A DNA stretch of 64,000 bases from DASYHS01 sp035998295 (GCF_035998295.1 NZ_DASYHS010000068.1:20909-84908), one strand, 5' to 3'. Counted from the first letter of the stretch, positions 8,838-18,201 are shown. The notes: a model not told the origin generated them from the letters alone. Numbers and translations: made by a program.

Positions 8838-8923
8838 GTCGGGACCTCGCTCCGTCGCATTCGAGAAAAGTACAAGATGCCGCCTGCGGCCGCAACGCGA
8901 TCAACCCGGTTGCAGTCGTATCG

Positions 8924-9970
8924 TCACACCCCTTTGCGGAAGGTCAGGATCTTCGTCATGAAGGCGAGGTCCACGCCCATGGGCTCCAGCCCGGCGTCGC
9001 CGAACACCGGGCCCAGGTCCTGGCGCAGGTAGTCGGCATAGTAGGGTTCGTGGAAGCCGAGCGGGAACAGCTCCAGCAGCCCGTCGAGATGCGGGCTGTC
9101 GCCGGGCTGGATACTGTCGGCGAACACCAGCAGGCCGCCGGGCCGCAGCACGCGCGCCATCTCCGCCGCGGCCTCGCGCCGCACGCGCCGCGGCAGCTCG
9201 TGGAACAGGTAGATGCAGGTCACGACGTCCTGGGAGGCATCCGCGACCGGCATCGCTTCCGCGGCGGCCTGAAGGAAGCGGACGCCGCGCCATGCCGCCA
9301 GGTTGCGGCGCGCCTCGGCGAGGTAGCTGCGGCTCAGGTCGAGCGCGGTCGCGTCGAGGCGGGGATAGTTGTCCTTGACGAAGGTGAGGAAGCGGCCGGT
9401 CCCGGCGCCGACGTCGAGCAGGCGCCGCCCCTTGACCCCCCTCTCGCCGAGATGGCGCCAGATCGGCACCAGCGCCTGCCGGCGCATCGCGTCGGCCCCG
9501 CCGCCGAACAGCACCTCGACCTGATGGTCGTAGAGCCGGGCCGAGCGCTCGCTGAGATAGCCGTCGGTCTGGAAGTGGAAGTTCTGGAGGTAGTAGGACG
9601 GCAGCCCCGAGGCGTCCGGCGGCAGCGACTGCCGGACCTCCGCGCCGGCACCGGTCCGGCGGCGCCGGCGGACCTCCGGCAGGTCCCCGAAGAATCGCAG
9701 GGCGTCGGCCAGCGCACGGCCGGGCGGCCCGGCCATGTCGTGCGGCAGGCGGTAGTAGCCGGCCTCGATGTTCGCGAGGTCCCGGCGCATCAGGCGGCGC
9801 AGCTCGTCGACCACGCCGCGCGTGTCGGGCAGGGACGAGCGCACCGGGCGGCGCGCCGGCGGCACCGCGGGCCCGCCGATCCTGGCCGCGAGCGCGTACT
9901 GCGCGAAGAACCAGGAAACGCGCGCCGTCTGGCTGACGGCGTAGGCGACCCGTCCGGCGGGTCCGATCAT
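8924..9970 (-). CDS. Class I SAM-dependent methyltransferase
   Basis: 348 residues from the ATG at 9968-9970, preferred over an in-frame ATG at 10042 because an AGGAGG lies about 10 nt upstream of it. The SAM-binding motif I is LLDVGAGTGRF, followed by motif-like elements DVVTCIYLFHELP and GGLLVFADSI. The N-terminal 150 residues are an extra helical region of unknown role, also seen in related alphaproteobacterial methyltransferases. The substrate cannot be deduced. It is divergent from pgk, with 210 bp of shared upstream DNA. Confidence 0.85.
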   Translation of the reverse strand: MIGPAGRVAYAVSQTARVSWFFAQYALAARIGGPAVPPARRPVRSSLPDTRGVVDELRRLMRRDLANIEAGYYRLPHDMAGPPGRALADALRFFGDLPEVRRRRRTGAGAEVRQSLPPDASGLPSYYLQNFHFQTDGYLSERSARLYDHQVEVLFGGGADAMRRQALVPIWRHLGERGVKGRRLLDVGAGTGRFLTFVKDNYPRLDATALDLSRSYLAEARRNLAAWRGVRFLQAAAEAMPVADASQDVVTCIYLFHELPRRVRREAAAEMARVLRPGGLLVFADSIQPGDSPHLDGLLELFPLGFHEPYYADYLRQDLGPVFGDAGLEPMGVDLAFMTKILTFRKGV

Positions 9971-10180
9971 GGGCCGGTCTCCTCCTCTGCCTCCACAGAA
10001 GGCTGGGTCCGCGTTCCGGCCGGTCAAGTCCTCCTCCACCATCGCGCACCGGACGCCATGATGGCATCACCCCATGCGCCCGCAACCGCCGTTGAAAACT
10101 GCACGAACCTGTGATTGGTTGCCGCCGTCCGACTGTTGAGCCGTAGAGCTCGAGCGAGACTCACCGAAGGAACGGCGCCC

Positions 10181-11377
10181 ATGAGCGACTTCAACACCAT
10201 CGACGACCTGGACGTGGCCGACAGGACCGTGCTGGTGCGCGCGGATCTCAACGTCCCGATGCAGGATGGCCGGGTCAGCGACGCGACCCGGATAGAGCGG
10301 CTGGCGCCGACCTTGAGGGAGCTGGCGGACCGGCGGGCCAAAGTCGTGGTCCTGTCGCATTTCGGACGCCCCAAGGGCGGCCCCGATCCGAAATACTCGC
10401 TGCGCCCGGTCCTGGCGGAGCTGGCCCGCGCCGTCGGCCGGGAGGTGGGCTTCGCCGAGGACTGCGTCGGCCCGGCCGCCGCGGACGCGGTCGCGAAGCT
10501 CGCCCTCGGAGGCGTGCTGCTGCTGGAGAACCTGCGCTTCCACCCCGGGGAGGAGAAGAACGACCCCGCCTTCGCCCGTGCGCTGGCGGAGCTGGGCGAC
10601 GTCTACGTCAACGACGCCTTCTCGGCGGCGCATCGCGCGCACGCCTCGACCGAGGGGCTCGCCCACCTGCTGCCCAGTGCGGCCGGCCGGCTGATGGAGA
10701 CCGAGCTCAAGGCCCTGACCCGCGCGCTGGAGAAGCCGGAGCGGCCCGTGGCGGCGGTGGTCGGCGGCGCCAAGATTTCGACCAAGCTGGACCTGCTCGG
10801 CAACCTCGTGCGCCGGGTCGACATGCTGGCGCTCGGCGGCGGCATGGCCAACACCTTCCTCTATGCGAGCGGAATCGCGGTCGGGGCGTCGCTCGCCGAG
10901 AAGGACATGGCCGACCAGGCCCGGGCCATCATACAGGCGGCGGAGGACGCCGGCTGCGAACTGCTGCTGCCCCGCGACGCCACCGTCGCCAAGGAGTTCA
11001 AGGCCGACGCCGCGCACGAGACCGTAGCCGTCGACGCCGTGCCGGCGGACGGCATGATCCTGGACGTCGGCCCGGCGACCGTGGAGTACCTGACTCTCAA
11101 GCTCCAGGGCTGCCGGACGGTGGTCTGGAACGGGCCGCTCGGCGCATTCGAGCTGAAGCCGTTCGATGCCGGCACCAACGCGGTCGCCGGCACGGTCGCA
11201 GCACTCACCAAGGCCGGCCGGGTGCTGAGCGTCGCCGGCGGCGGCGACACGGTCGCGGCCCTCGCCAGCGCCGGCGTCGAGAACCAGTTCAGCTACGTCT
11301 CCACGGCCGGCGGCGCCTTCCTGGAATGGCTGGAAGGAAAGGACCTGCCGGGCGTCGCGGCGCTCAGGAAGCGGTGA
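10181..11377 (+). CDS. pgk: Phosphoglycerate kinase
   Basis: Glycolytic enzyme converting 1,3-bisphosphoglycerate and ADP to 3-phosphoglycerate and ATP. Its 398 residues are the usual length. Visible are the substrate-binding VRADLNVP and SHFGRPKG segments, the VGGAKISTKL hinge region, the GGGMANTFL motif and the nucleotide-site GGGDT near the C-terminus. The ATG at 10181 (MSDFNTIDD) follows an AAGGAA ribosome site, and the longer in-frame extension is not needed. It is monocistronic here, away from gap and fba. Confidence 0.97.
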   Translation: MSDFNTIDDLDVADRTVLVRADLNVPMQDGRVSDATRIERLAPTLRELADRRAKVVVLSHFGRPKGGPDPKYSLRPVLAELARAVGREVGFAEDCVGPAAADAVAKLALGGVLLLENLRFHPGEEKNDPAFARALAELGDVYVNDAFSAAHRAHASTEGLAHLLPSAAGRLMETELKALTRALEKPERPVAAVVGGAKISTKLDLLGNLVRRVDMLALGGGMANTFLYASGIAVGASLAEKDMADQARAIIQAAEDAGCELLLPRDATVAKEFKADAAHETVAVDAVPADGMILDVGPATVEYLTLKLQGCRTVVWNGPLGAFELKPFDAGTNAVAGTVAALTKAGRVLSVAGGGDTVAALASAGVENQFSYVSTAGGAFLEWLEGKDLPGVAALRKR

Positions 11378-11381
11378 GGCC

Positions 11382-12524
11382 CTAGCCGCCCGCGGGCGCG
11401 CGCTGGCGGGACTGGATCAGCGCCCGCGCGGCGTCCGGGGAGATCCGGTCGTAGAAGGTGAGGATCCGCGAGAGTTCGCGCGGGTCGACGATCTGCTCCC
11501 CGGGCCGTGCGCCGCGGCTCAACAGGAAGATCGAGGCGAAGTGGCCCTTGTCGATGCCGGTCGCACGGCAGGCGGCGGCCAGCGCCTCGCCCTCCCCGGC
11601 CTCGAGCATCATGGCAACCATGGGCAGCGCCAGCCCCGTCGCCCGCGCGAACAGCACCTCGAACAGCCGGATCTGGCCGCCGCGCAGGACGTTGATCAGG
11701 ACCGCCGGCGTCAGCGCGCCCGCTTCGGCGAGCCGGCCCGCCACCGTCTCCGCCTCGGGCGGGACCGCGCGCCGCGCGCGGCAGGCATCGACGAGGCGCT
11801 GCATCGTCGCCTGGAGCGCACGGTCGAGCAGGTCGCGCGGCAGGGCGAAGCGCTGCGTCACGAAGCGCCGAAGCTCCAGCGACACGATCCAGTACAGCCG
11901 CGCGGCAAGGTCGGGCGTCAGCTCCGGACGGGCCGCCAGGGGCTCGCACAGGGACTGGCGGCGCATCGCGGCCTCGGCCAGGCTCCGCATCGCCTTGGCC
12001 GAGATCTGCGCCCCCGGGTTGCGCAGCAGGGCCAGGACCACCTCCTCCTCGCCCTGCTCCACGAGCACGTCCGCGAGGGTGGAACCGACCACGGGGCGCC
12101 GCGCGACCGCCGCCCGGTGCCCGGCCGCGTGCCGCCGCACGATGCCGACGAGGTCGTCGTCGGTCAGGAGCGCGCTGCGCATCAGCACGGGGCGGGCGAT
12201 CTCGATCTCGTCGTCGGCCAGGGTCAGGATCAGCGTGCGCGGCACGTCCCGGTCGTCCGCGAGGCGCTCGGCCAGACCGCGGCGGACCGCCATCTCGGCA
12301 TCGTGCAGGACCTGGACCAGGATCTCGAAGATGAGGGCGCGTTCCTTGGGGCCGAGCACCTCGGAGGGGCCGAGCAGCAGCGCCCCCACGCTTCCGGCCA
12401 CCTCACGCCTCACCGCCTCCGTACGATCACGTGCCAGCGTGCACAGCCTGCTGAGTTCGGCGATCGTCCCGCCTCGGCTACCGCCGGCCGACTGTCCGAA
12501 CCCGAGTGCCCCTGCTTCGGCCAC
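11382..12524 (-). CDS. DUF2336 domain-containing protein
   Basis: A 380-residue helical-repeat protein of the DUF2336 family found mostly in Alphaproteobacteria. Repeated HEAT-like helices are visible (DAEMAVRRGLAERLADDRDVP, and RPVVGSTLADVLVEQ with ISAKAMRSLAEAA). The fold suggests protein-protein interaction, and some family members sit beside signalling genes, but the function is unknown. It ends 4 bp from the end of pgk in convergent orientation. A second DUF2336 gene lies at 14123. Confidence 0.85.
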   Translation of the reverse strand: MAEAGALGFGQSAGGSRGGTIAELSRLCTLARDRTEAVRREVAGSVGALLLGPSEVLGPKERALIFEILVQVLHDAEMAVRRGLAERLADDRDVPRTLILTLADDEIEIARPVLMRSALLTDDDLVGIVRRHAAGHRAAVARRPVVGSTLADVLVEQGEEEVVLALLRNPGAQISAKAMRSLAEAAMRRQSLCEPLAARPELTPDLAARLYWIVSLELRRFVTQRFALPRDLLDRALQATMQRLVDACRARRAVPPEAETVAGRLAEAGALTPAVLINVLRGGQIRLFEVLFARATGLALPMVAMMLEAGEGEALAAACRATGIDKGHFASIFLLSRGARPGEQIVDPRELSRILTFYDRISPDAARALIQSRQRAPAGG

Positions 12525-12648
12525 CGTCGTCTTCCCCTGTCCGCGGATGGCGGCTCCACCGCGGTATCGAAAAATTTCCTCAAAAGTCTAGCATCCCTCC
12601 CGAAGCCCCGCCACGACCGACTGCCCTTCGTATGCTATTCCTTCGGTA

Positions 12649-13476
12649 TTAATCCATTCTGGGCTCGATTCCGGAGGCGGCCCGGACCGGGCCGGCACCC
12701 GGCCCGCCGGCCCTCCAGACGTCGAGCGACGCGAGCCCGGCCAGCGGCCTGAACCGGCGTTCGGTCACCTGGAGGTCCTCCGCGGCGACGGGGCCCGGCG
12801 CGAAGGCGAAAAGGGGGCGCACCAGTTCGGGCCGGTCCGCCGTGCCGCCGACCCTGAACAGCCGCACGCCGGAAACCCCACCCATGAACTGGATCTGGTA
12901 GGCCTGGAGCGTGCCGTCCCCGGCCGGGCAGACGAGGCTGTGCTGGCCGACCGCCGGGGCCTGCAGCCGGGCGACGCCGTACCAGAGCGTCCACGGATTC
13001 GCCGCCTCGTCCAGCACCCGGCCGACCCCGTCGGCGTCCAGCGCCGTCTCGCTCAGGATCGCAAGGACCACCTTGCAGGCCCCGCCGCCCCCGGGCCGGC
13101 CGCGGACCTCGCCGAGCACGGCCGCGACCTCGGTCGAGCCTCCGTCCGGGTCCCGGCCGATCACCGCCGTCCCCGCCGGCGCGGCGACCGCCCGGCCGGA
13201 CACCGTGCGCAGGCGGCCCGCGATCCCGCCCGACGCCTTCTCGTCGAGGAGGCGGGTGACGAGCGGGCCCCAGGGCCCGCTGGTGTCGATCGCGTTCGCG
13301 AACACGCCGATCGACCCGGCGAGCGCGAACGCGGCCTCCTCCTCGGCGGTGGCGGTGCGGGGGAAGCGGGGATGGTCGGGTGCTGCGGCCGCGGGCGGCG
13401 AGCGGCCCGGGGCCGCGCAGGCGGCGCAGAGCAGGGCCAGCGCAAGGGCCGCAGACATGAGGGCACGGTTCGGCAT
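12649..13476 (-). CDS. Putative lipoprotein of unknown function
   Basis: 275 residues from ATG 13476. The N-terminus has a basic start, a hydrophobic stretch (ALMSAALALALL) and cysteines in CAACAAPG that could be a lipobox, so export and lipidation are likely. The mature protein has no motif I recognise; it is rich in Gly, Ala and Pro. A longer in-frame start at 13641 is rejected because its translation is Arg-rich and lacks a signal. It is divergent from the Nudix gene. Confidence 0.7.
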   Translation of the reverse strand: MPNRALMSAALALALLCAACAAPGRSPPAAAAPDHPRFPRTATAEEEAAFALAGSIGVFANAIDTSGPWGPLVTRLLDEKASGGIAGRLRTVSGRAVAAPAGTAVIGRDPDGGSTEVAAVLGEVRGRPGGGGACKVVLAILSETALDADGVGRVLDEAANPWTLWYGVARLQAPAVGQHSLVCPAGDGTLQAYQIQFMGGVSGVRLFRVGGTADRPELVRPLFAFAPGPVAAEDLQVTERRFRPLAGLASLDVWRAGGPGAGPVRAASGIEPRMD

Positions 13477-13598
13477 GGGATCGTCTCGGCAGCGGCGGAC
13501 CGGAGATCCCAGCCTGCGCCCAGCCCCCTTAACGGCCGGTGTAGGGCCCGGCGAGGCCGGTGCTTGCCTGTGCCCGCGGGCTGCGCCAGACTGTGGCC

Positions 13599-14126
13599 AT
13601 GTCCAGCACATCCGTGCCGAGCGGGCCGAGCGTCCGCACAATCCCGGAAGGCGACGACCGGCTCCGGCTGGTCTGCCAGGACTGCGGCTACATCGCGTAC
13701 GAAAACCCGAAGATCGTCGTCGGATCGGTGGCGACCTGGGAGGACCGCGTGCTTTTGTGCCGGCGCGCGATCGAACCGGGGCACGGCCTGTGGACTTTGC
13801 CCGCGGGGTACATGGAGATGCACGAGACGACGGCCGAAGGAGCCGCCCGCGAGGCCTGGGAAGAAGCCCGCGCCCGGATCGAGATCGAGTGCCTGCTCGC
13901 GGTATACGAGCTTCCGCGCATCGGCCAGGTCCAGATGATCTTCAGGGCACGCCTGCTGGACCCCGCGGTCGAGGCCGGGCCCGAGAGCCTGGAGGTCGGG
14001 CTGTTCCGGTGGGACGAGATCCCCTGGGACCGGATCGCCTTCCCGACCGTCAGCTGGTCGCTGAACGAGCACCGGTCCCGCCTGGGCCAGACCGGGTTCC
14101 CTGCCGGCGGCAATCCGACGCCGTGA
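13599..14126 (+). CDS. Nudix hydrolase with N-terminal zinc ribbon
   Basis: 175 residues from ATG 13599. A CxxC pair (CQDCGY) forms half of a short zinc-ribbon-like N-terminus, followed by YENPKIVVG. The Nudix box fits GX5EX7REUXEEXGU, with G-YMEMH-E and REAWEEA, although the usual Gly after EE is Ala. Family members of this type hydrolyse nucleoside-diphosphate-linked substrates such as ADP-ribose or NADH. It overlaps the next gene by 4 bp (GTGA), so the two are probably co-translated. Confidence 0.9.
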   Translation: MSSTSVPSGPSVRTIPEGDDRLRLVCQDCGYIAYENPKIVVGSVATWEDRVLLCRRAIEPGHGLWTLPAGYMEMHETTAEGAAREAWEEARARIEIECLLAVYELPRIGQVQMIFRARLLDPAVEAGPESLEVGLFRWDEIPWDRIAFPTVSWSLNEHRSRLGQTGFPAGGNPTP

Positions 14127-15385
14127 CCCGCGACGAGAGCAACGGTCGGGGCCTCGAAGGCGCGCCCGACTACGAGGCGTCGAAGCGCCTCGCGCGCGAC
14201 GGCGACCCGGAGGCGCGGCGCCGCCTGGCGGCCCGGACCGACGTCCGGCCGGAGGTGCTCTATTATCTGGCGGTCGACGAATCGGCCGCGGTGCGCGAGG
14301 CCGTCGCCGCCAACCCGGCCGCGCCGGCCCAGTCGAGCACGCTGCTCGCCCGCGACCGCGACGAGAGCGTGCGCCGCGTGCTGGCGGGCAAGCTGGCGCG
14401 ACTGCTTCCCGACCTGTCCGAGGACGAGCAGGGGCGCCTGTTCCGCCTGACCGTGGAGACGATCGAGACGCTCGCCTGCGACCAGGCGCTCAGCGTGCGC
14501 GAGGCGGTCGCGACGGCGCTGAAGGACGTGGCCTGCGCCCCGCCGGACCTGTGCCGCCGGCTCGCCGGCGACGTCGCCCGCGAGGTCGCGGAGCCCATCC
14601 TGCACTACTGCGCGACCTTGACCGACCAGGACCTCCTCGCGCTGATCGCGAGCCAGCCGCAGGGCTGGGTGCTGGAGACGATCGCACGCCGGGCCAGCGT
14701 GTCCGGGCGGGTCTGCGACGCGATCCACGCCAGCGGCAACACGGACGCGACCGCGGCGCTGATCGCCAACCCGGGCGCGGACATGCCGGAAGCGACCCTG
14801 GGCCGGATCGTCGAGGAATCGGCCGAGCGGATGTCGTGGCAGTTGCCGCTCGCCCGCCGCCCCCGCCTGCCGGGGCGCATGGCGCTGAGGCTGGCCGAGT
14901 TCGTCGACGGGCACGTCCTCGCGATCCTGCGCGACCATCCCGACCTCGATCCGGCCACCGCGGCGGAGGTCGCGGCCGTCGCGCGGCGGCGGCTGGATTT
15001 CCTGGAGGCGCAGCCGTCGGTCGTGCCGGCTGAACAGCGCGTGCGGCGCCTGCTGGCGGAGAGGAGGCTGGACGAGACCGCGATCGGCGACGCGCTGTCC
15101 TGGCGGGACATGGAGTTCGTGAGGCTGGCGCTCGCCGTGCGGGCCGGCATCCGGCTGGCCATCGTCGAGGCGATCCTGGCGTCGCAGAGCCCGAAAGGCG
15201 TCACCGCGCTCGCCTGGAAGGCGGGACTCGGCATGCGGTTCGCGCTGCAGCTCCAGGCCCGCGGGGCCGGTATTCCGCCGCGCATGCTCCTGAACGCGCG
15301 CAACGGCACCGACTACCCGCTGAGCGTGGTCGAGATGGAATGGCAGCTCGAGTTCCACGGCGCCGGGCATGCGCCCGGCCCGTGA
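14123..15385 (+). CDS. DUF2336 domain-containing protein (second copy)
   Basis: 420 residues from GTG 14123, which overlaps the Nudix stop. An N-terminal leucine-rich-repeat-variant-like region (VRPEVLYYLAVDESAAVREAVAANPAAP) leads into the DUF2336 helices (LPDLSEDEQGRLFRLTVETIETLACDQ). It is more diverged than, and not a recent copy of, the protein at 11382. Its coupling to a Nudix hydrolase is the only functional clue. Extending the frame upstream to 12911 only reads the antisense of the lipoprotein gene, so the shorter start is used. Confidence 0.85.
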   Translation: MTRDESNGRGLEGAPDYEASKRLARDGDPEARRRLAARTDVRPEVLYYLAVDESAAVREAVAANPAAPAQSSTLLARDRDESVRRVLAGKLARLLPDLSEDEQGRLFRLTVETIETLACDQALSVREAVATALKDVACAPPDLCRRLAGDVAREVAEPILHYCATLTDQDLLALIASQPQGWVLETIARRASVSGRVCDAIHASGNTDATAALIANPGADMPEATLGRIVEESAERMSWQLPLARRPRLPGRMALRLAEFVDGHVLAILRDHPDLDPATAAEVAAVARRRLDFLEAQPSVVPAEQRVRRLLAERRLDETAIGDALSWRDMEFVRLALAVRAGIRLAIVEAILASQSPKGVTALAWKAGLGMRFALQLQARGAGIPPRMLLNARNGTDYPLSVVEMEWQLEFHGAGHAPGP

Positions 15386-15415
15386 AAGGCATGCTCTTCC
15401 CGCATCAACACGCAA

Positions 15416-15435
15416 AGCCCGCCGGATGGCGGGCT
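15416..15435. terminator. Hairpin between convergent DUF2336 and infC genes
   Basis: A perfect 8-bp GC-rich stem (15416-15423 with 15428-15435) and a 4-nt GGAT loop lie in the 87-bp convergent gap. Neither strand has a strong T tract, so this may be a weak bidirectional terminator. Confidence 0.5.
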
Positions 15436-15472
15436 CTCGGCGGCCGGCACGGGGAACCGGCGCGGGGCCGGT

Positions 15473-16009
15473 TCACCTCGGTGCCAGCACCATCACCATC
15501 TGGCGGCCTTCGAGCTTCGGCATCTGCTCGACCTTGGCCAGTTCCTGCAGATCGTCGCGGACCTTGACGAGCACGTTCATCCCGAGATCCTGGTGGGCCA
15601 TCTCGCGGCCGCGAAAGCGCATGGTGACCTTGACCTTGTCGCCTTCGTCCAGGAAGCGGCGGGCGTTGCGCAGCTTCACGTCGTAGTCGTTGTCATCGAT
15701 GTTCGGCCGGAGCTTGATCTCCTTGACCTCGATGATCTTCTGCTTCTTGCGCGCCTCGTTGGCGCGCTTCTGCGCTTCGTACTTGAACTTGCCGTAGTCC
15801 AGGATCTTGCAGACCGGGGGATCGGCATTGGGCGAGACCTCGACGAGGTCGAGCCCGGCGTCCTCGGCTGCCGCCAGCGCGTCGCGCAGGGTGACGACGC
15901 CGATCATCTCGCCATCCGCATCGATGAGCCTGACGGAGCGCACGTTGATCTCGCGATTGACCCGGGGTCCCTCGCGCAGCGGTGCGGCGTCGGAAGTTGG
16001 TCTGGCTAT
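15473..16009 (-). CDS. infC: Translation initiation factor IF-3 (ATA start)
   Basis: IF-3 binds the 30S subunit and checks the start codon. The body is complete: VRSVRLIDADGEMIGVVTL, VCKILDYGKFKYE, the RPNIDDNDYDVKLR linker region and MRFRGREMAHQ. Extending upstream from the first ATG/GTG gives the conserved PRVNREINVRSVRL, and the frame opens at ATA 16009 (ARPTSDAAPLREG), giving 178 residues. An AAGGAG sits 7 nt upstream of the ATA. Rare start codons on infC are known to allow autoregulation by IF-3 in enterics. It is directly downstream of thrS, but no rpmI or rplT follows. Confidence 0.93.
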   Translation of the reverse strand: MARPTSDAAPLREGPRVNREINVRSVRLIDADGEMIGVVTLRDALAAAEDAGLDLVEVSPNADPPVCKILDYGKFKYEAQKRANEARKKQKIIEVKEIKLRPNIDDNDYDVKLRNARRFLDEGDKVKVTMRFRGREMAHQDLGMNVLVKVRDDLQELAKVEQMPKLEGRQMVMVLAPR

Positions 16010-16016
16010 GGATGCA

Positions 16017-16022
16017 CTCCTT
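16017..16022 (-). promoter_or_regulatory. Ribosome binding site fixing the infC ATA start
   Basis: AAGGAG on the minus strand, spaced 7 nt from the ATA at 16009-16007. There is no comparable site before the internal GTG at 15943, so the non-canonical start is preferred. Confidence 0.8.
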
Positions 16023-16079
16023 CAGCTTGCCTTCGCCCCGTGGAAGTCAATGGACGGGGAACGTCGGCGGTTGGTAAAT

Positions 16080-18068
16080 TCAGAACGGCGTGTCCGGGAC
16101 GAGGTCGCCGGCCGGAGACAGCGCCTCCTTCCGGATATTATTGACCGCGTCATCGAGGGCAAGCGTTTCCTGCTGCTGTCCCCCCAGGCGCCGCAATGCG
16201 ACGGTACGCTGCTCCGCCTCGCGCTTGCCGATCGCCAGGATCAGCGGCACCTTGGCGAGGCTGTGCTCGCGGACCTTGAAGTTGATCTTCTCGTTCCGGG
16301 TGTCGAGTTCCGCCCGGATGCCGGCGCGCGCCAGCGCGGCATGCACCTCGGCCGCATAGGCGTCCGCCTCGTTGGTGATGGTCGCGACGGCGACCTGGAC
16401 CGGGGCGAGCCAGAGCGGGAAGCGCCCGGCATAATGCTCGATCAGCACGCCGATGAAGCGCTCCATCGATCCGAGGATCGCGCGGTGCAGCATCACCGGC
16501 CGGTGGCGCTGGCCGTCCTCGCCGACATACTCGGCATCGAGGCGCTCGGGCAGGACGAAATCGACCTGGAGCGTGCCGCACTGCCAGTCGCGCCCGATGG
16601 CGTCGCGCAGCGTGAACTCCAGCTTGGGGCCGTAGAAAGCGCCTTCGCCGGGGTTGAGCTCGTAGGGCAGCCCCGCCGCCTCCACCGCCTCCTTCAGCGC
16701 CGCCTCGGCGCGGTCCCAGACCGCGTCCGAACCGGCGCGCGTCGCCGGGCGGTCGGAGAACTTGACGTACACGTCCTCGAAGCCCAGGTCCCGGTAGACA
16801 GACATCAGCAGGCGGCAGAACCGCACGCTCTCCTCGGTGATCTGGTCGGGCGTGCAGAAGATGTGCGCGTCGTCCTGGGTGAACGCGCGTACGCGCATGA
16901 TCCCGTGCAGCGCGCCCGAGGGCTCGTTGCGGTGGCACGAGCCGAACTCGGCCATGCGGATCGGCAGGTCGCGGTAGCTGGTGATGCCCTGGCGGTAGAT
17001 CTGGACATGCGCCGGGCAGTTCATCGGCTTGAGCGCCAGCACCTTCTCGTCTTCGCCCGCGACCGTGAACATGTGCTCGCGGAACTTCTCCCAGTGGCCG
17101 GAGGCCTCCCACAGCGAGCGGTCGATCAGCTGCGGAGTGCGCACCTCGACATAGCCGTCGTCATGGATCCGCCGGCGGACGTAGTTCTCCAGCGTGCGCC
17201 AGAGCACGTAGCCCTTGGAATGCCAGAAGACGCTGCCGGTCGCCTCCTCCTGCAGGTGGAACAGGTCCATCTCGCGGCCGAGGCGGCGGTGGTCGCGGCG
17301 CTCCGCCTCCTCGAGCTGGCGCTGATAGGCTTCGAGCTCCTTCTCGTCGCGCCAAGCCGTGCCGTAGATGCGCTGGAGCATCTGGTTGCGGTGGTCGCCG
17401 CGCCAGTAGGCGCCCGCCACCTTCGTCAGCTTGAAGGCGTGGCCGATCCGGCCCGTGGACGGCAGGTGCGGCCCGCGGCACAGGTCGTACCAGCGCCCCT
17501 GGCGGTAGATGGTGATCGGCTCGTCCCCGGGGATCGAGGCGATCAGCTCGGCCTTGTAGCGCTCGCCCATGCCCTCGAAATGCTCGACCGCGTGCGCGCG
17601 GTCCCAGACCTCGCAGGTGAAGGGCTCGTCGCGGTTCACGATCTCGTGCATCCGGGCCTCGATCGTCTCGAGGTCGGCGGTCGTGAACGGCTCGTCGCGG
17701 GCGAAGTCGTAGTAGAAGCCGGTCGCGATCGCGGGACCGATCGTGACCTGGGTGCCGGGATACAGCTCCTGCACCGCTTCGGCGAGGATATGGGCCGCGT
17801 CGTGGCGGATCAGCTCCAGCGCGTCGGAATGGCTGCGGGTCACGATCTCGACCCGCGCGTCCCCGGCGATCGGGAGCGCGAGGTCGCGCACCGCGCCGTC
17901 GACCTTGACGGCCAGCGCGTCCTTCGCGAGCCGCTTGCCGATCGACTGCGCGATCTCGGCACCGGTCACGGGGCCGTCGTATTCGCGCACGCTGCCGTCG
18001 GGCAGCGTGATGGCGACCTTTGATCTCACCTGTTCGGTGGGTGATTTCACCTGTTCGGCGGGCTGCAT
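16080..18068 (-). CDS. thrS: Threonyl-tRNA synthetase
   Basis: Class II synthetase of 662 residues that charges tRNA-Thr. An N-terminal TGS domain (about 16-75, ITLPDGSVREYDGPVTG) precedes the editing domain with its HDAAHILAEAV motif. The catalytic core follows with the LKPMNCPAHVQIY zinc-site segment, PIRMAEFGSCHRNEPSGALHG motif 2 and the ILGSMERFIGVLIEHYAG motif 3. A C-terminal anticodon-binding domain ends with ILAIGKREAE. The order thrS-infC is conserved, and a 70-bp gap separates them. Confidence 0.97.
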   Translation of the reverse strand: MQPAEQVKSPTEQVRSKVAITLPDGSVREYDGPVTGAEIAQSIGKRLAKDALAVKVDGAVRDLALPIAGDARVEIVTRSHSDALELIRHDAAHILAEAVQELYPGTQVTIGPAIATGFYYDFARDEPFTTADLETIEARMHEIVNRDEPFTCEVWDRAHAVEHFEGMGERYKAELIASIPGDEPITIYRQGRWYDLCRGPHLPSTGRIGHAFKLTKVAGAYWRGDHRNQMLQRIYGTAWRDEKELEAYQRQLEEAERRDHRRLGREMDLFHLQEEATGSVFWHSKGYVLWRTLENYVRRRIHDDGYVEVRTPQLIDRSLWEASGHWEKFREHMFTVAGEDEKVLALKPMNCPAHVQIYRQGITSYRDLPIRMAEFGSCHRNEPSGALHGIMRVRAFTQDDAHIFCTPDQITEESVRFCRLLMSVYRDLGFEDVYVKFSDRPATRAGSDAVWDRAEAALKEAVEAAGLPYELNPGEGAFYGPKLEFTLRDAIGRDWQCGTLQVDFVLPERLDAEYVGEDGQRHRPVMLHRAILGSMERFIGVLIEHYAGRFPLWLAPVQVAVATITNEADAYAAEVHAALARAGIRAELDTRNEKINFKVREHSLAKVPLILAIGKREAEQRTVALRRLGGQQQETLALDDAVNNIRKEALSPAGDLVPDTPF

Positions 18069-18201
18069 CTATGAAAAATCGACCGATTCCGGGCAGAGGG
18101 CCGAATTTAGGGACATTGCCGGGCAAGTCAAGCGCGGCGGACCGCCTCAGCCGAATCGGGCCGCGGGGCCCGGGGCCTCATCGGAACCTCGTGAAGACCG
18201 G

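Noticed and set aside
12911..14122. Upstream extension of the second DUF2336 frame
   Set aside because: Reads antisense of the lipoprotein and out-of-frame Nudix; no ribosome site or family similarity before GTG 14123.
15807..18023. 738-codon plus-strand frame antisense to thrS and infC
   Set aside because: Antisense shadow; thrS motifs are complete on the other strand.
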